Source: Aerococcus sanguinicola
GTDB taxonomy: Bacteria > Bacillota > Bacilli > Lactobacillales > Aerococcaceae
Length of the DNA: 64,000 bases
NCBI RefSeq assembly: GCF_001543145.1
Contig: NZ_CP014160.1
Span: forward strand, 1,736,001-1,800,000
Direction of reading: 5' to 3'
Part shown: piece by piece, positions 63,392 to 64,000 of the stretch
Layout: every line of letters starts with the position of its first letter
Numbering within the stretch: the stretch's first letter is position 1
Translations under genes and position numbers: made by a program
The notes under the pieces: generated by a model
Databases searched by the model: none
Seen by the model: the letters and a program-made list of their open reading frames with translations, nothing else
Told to the model about the DNA's origin: nothing

Positions 63392-63416
63392 ATTCTTGTT
63401 GTTATTTATAGCACAT

Positions 63417-63487
63417 GCGGGTGTAGTTTAGTGGTAAAACAGTAGCTTCCCAAGCTATCGTCGCGAGTTCGATTCTCGTCACCCGCT
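63417..63487 (+). tRNA. trnG: tRNA-Gly (anticodon CCC)
   Basis: 71-base cloverleaf: acceptor GCGGGTG/CACCCGC with discriminator T, D loop AGTTTAGTGGTAAAAC, anticodon arm GTAGC-TTCCCAA-GCTAT, T arm GTTCGATT. CCA not encoded. Reads GGG. Confidence 0.95.
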
Positions 63488-63502
63488 TAATAAGACCAGT
63501 TC

Positions 63503-63530
63503 AAGTGAGGAAGCTTTCCTCACTTTTTTT
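63503..63530 (+). terminator. Terminator of tRNA-Gly
   Basis: AGTGAGGAA pairs with TTCCTCACT around three bases, followed by a T-run. Confidence 0.88.
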
Positions 63531-63548
63531 CATAAAAGGAGGCTTTTG

Positions 63549-64000
63549 ATGAAATATTATGCAGTGCGTAAGGGTCGAAAGACTGGCATTTATCGGTCTT
63601 GGGCAGAGTGTCAGGACCAAGTTTCAGGCTACCCGAATGCTGAATTCAAATCCTTTAAAGACAAGGCTGAAGCCGAGGCTTTCTTAGGGAAGAGTTCAAG
63701 TCATCAGTCACCTAGAGCTGAGATGGAAGCCTATGTCGATGGCTCTTACCAGCCGAGGACCAAGACTTATGGCTACGGTGGCGTGATCCTCTACCAGGGC
63801 CAGGAATTGACCTACCAGGGTGGAGGCAAAAAAGCAGAACTCCTTAAGATGCGGAATGTTTCAGGGGAAATGATTGCCGCAATGAAGGCGGTCGTCTATG
63901 CCCTCGACCAAGGGGTGGCTCACTTAGCTATCTACTATGACTATGCAGGAATTGAAAAGTGGGCGACTGGCGACTGGCAAGCTAAGAATGCCTATACCCA
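63549..64000 (+). CDS. Ribonuclease HI with N-terminal RNA/DNA-hybrid-binding domain (3' end beyond window)
   Basis: About 150 codons are visible from ATG 63549 (SD AAAGGAGG). Residues 1-48 form the viroplasmin-like hybrid-binding domain (YYAVRKGRKTGIYRSWAECQDQV, then FKSFKDKAEAEAFLG). The RNase H fold starts at MEAYVDGSYQ (catalytic Asp). VSGEMIAAMKAVVYAL follows with the catalytic Glu, then LAIYYDYAGIEKWATG with the third acidic residue. Degrades RNA in RNA:DNA hybrids. The C-terminal catalytic part is cut off by the window. Confidence 0.93.
   Translation, partial: MKYYAVRKGRKTGIYRSWAECQDQVSGYPNAEFKSFKDKAEAEAFLGKSSSHQSPRAEMEAYVDGSYQPRTKTYGYGGVILYQGQELTYQGGGKKAELLKMRNVSGEMIAAMKAVVYALDQGVAHLAIYYDYAGIEKWATGDWQAKNAYT

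Overview
The window is a contiguous stretch of core chromosome from a low-to-medium GC Gram-positive bacterium of the order Lactobacillales. The evidence is the zapA-cvpA-mutS2-trxA cluster, CcpA with cre-like sites, pflB/pflA, an RexB/RexA (not RecBCD) helicase-nuclease, a comG pseudopilus operon, an NlpA-type MetQ and a BioY transporter. Gene content and sequence feel point to the Aerococcaceae, probably Aerococcus or a close relative, but this is inference from reading and not from a database match. There is no prophage, insertion sequence with a transposase, or CRISPR array.

Layout: 1-1250 (-) is a truncated fused amino-acid ABC transporter. 1474-5377 (+) is zapA-cvpA-mutS2-trxA. 5378-5913 is a gene-free array of three tandem ~120 bp compound hairpins. 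5914-7878 holds mgsA (-), then the glutamate racemase and rdgB genes (+). 7926-10119 has an MscS channel (-) and a DUF948/YtxH envelope pair (+). 10476-15903 has ccpA (+), a class A PBP (-), a lipid kinase and yebC (+). 16231-19696 encodes a heterodimeric ABC exporter. 19776-25222 is fermentation and glycolysis: gpmA (-), pflB-pflA and an OFA-type MFS carrier (+). 25440-33946 (-) is a nine-gene V-type ATPase operon in the order F-C-I-K-G-E-A-B-D. 34262-38543 (-) is comGA-GG. 38704-49586 (+) is a long run: pepP, efp, gls24-like, nusB, folD, xseA, xseB, ispA, tlyA, recN, miaA, hflX. 49621-52062 (-) holds mtnN, metQ and bioY. 52236-52665 contains a candidate small RNA and tRNA-Thr(CGU). 52893-63359 (+) is trmK, nif3-like, pepT, rexB, rexA. 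The window ends with tRNA-Gly(CCC) and a truncated RNase HI gene.

Regulatory picture: ccpA carries two cre-like sites at its own promoter. The gpmA/pflB divergent region carries a cre-like site and a near-perfect Rex operator, so carbon and redox control of mixed-acid fermentation can be read from sequence. bioY has a consensus promoter whose -35 lies inside a BirA-type inverted repeat.

The least explained structures are (i) the covarying hairpin array at 5560-5900, (ii) a dispersed terminator-plus-long-hairpin repeat present five times, nearly always just 3' of a gene, and (iii) an orphan structured transcript candidate at 52236-52362.
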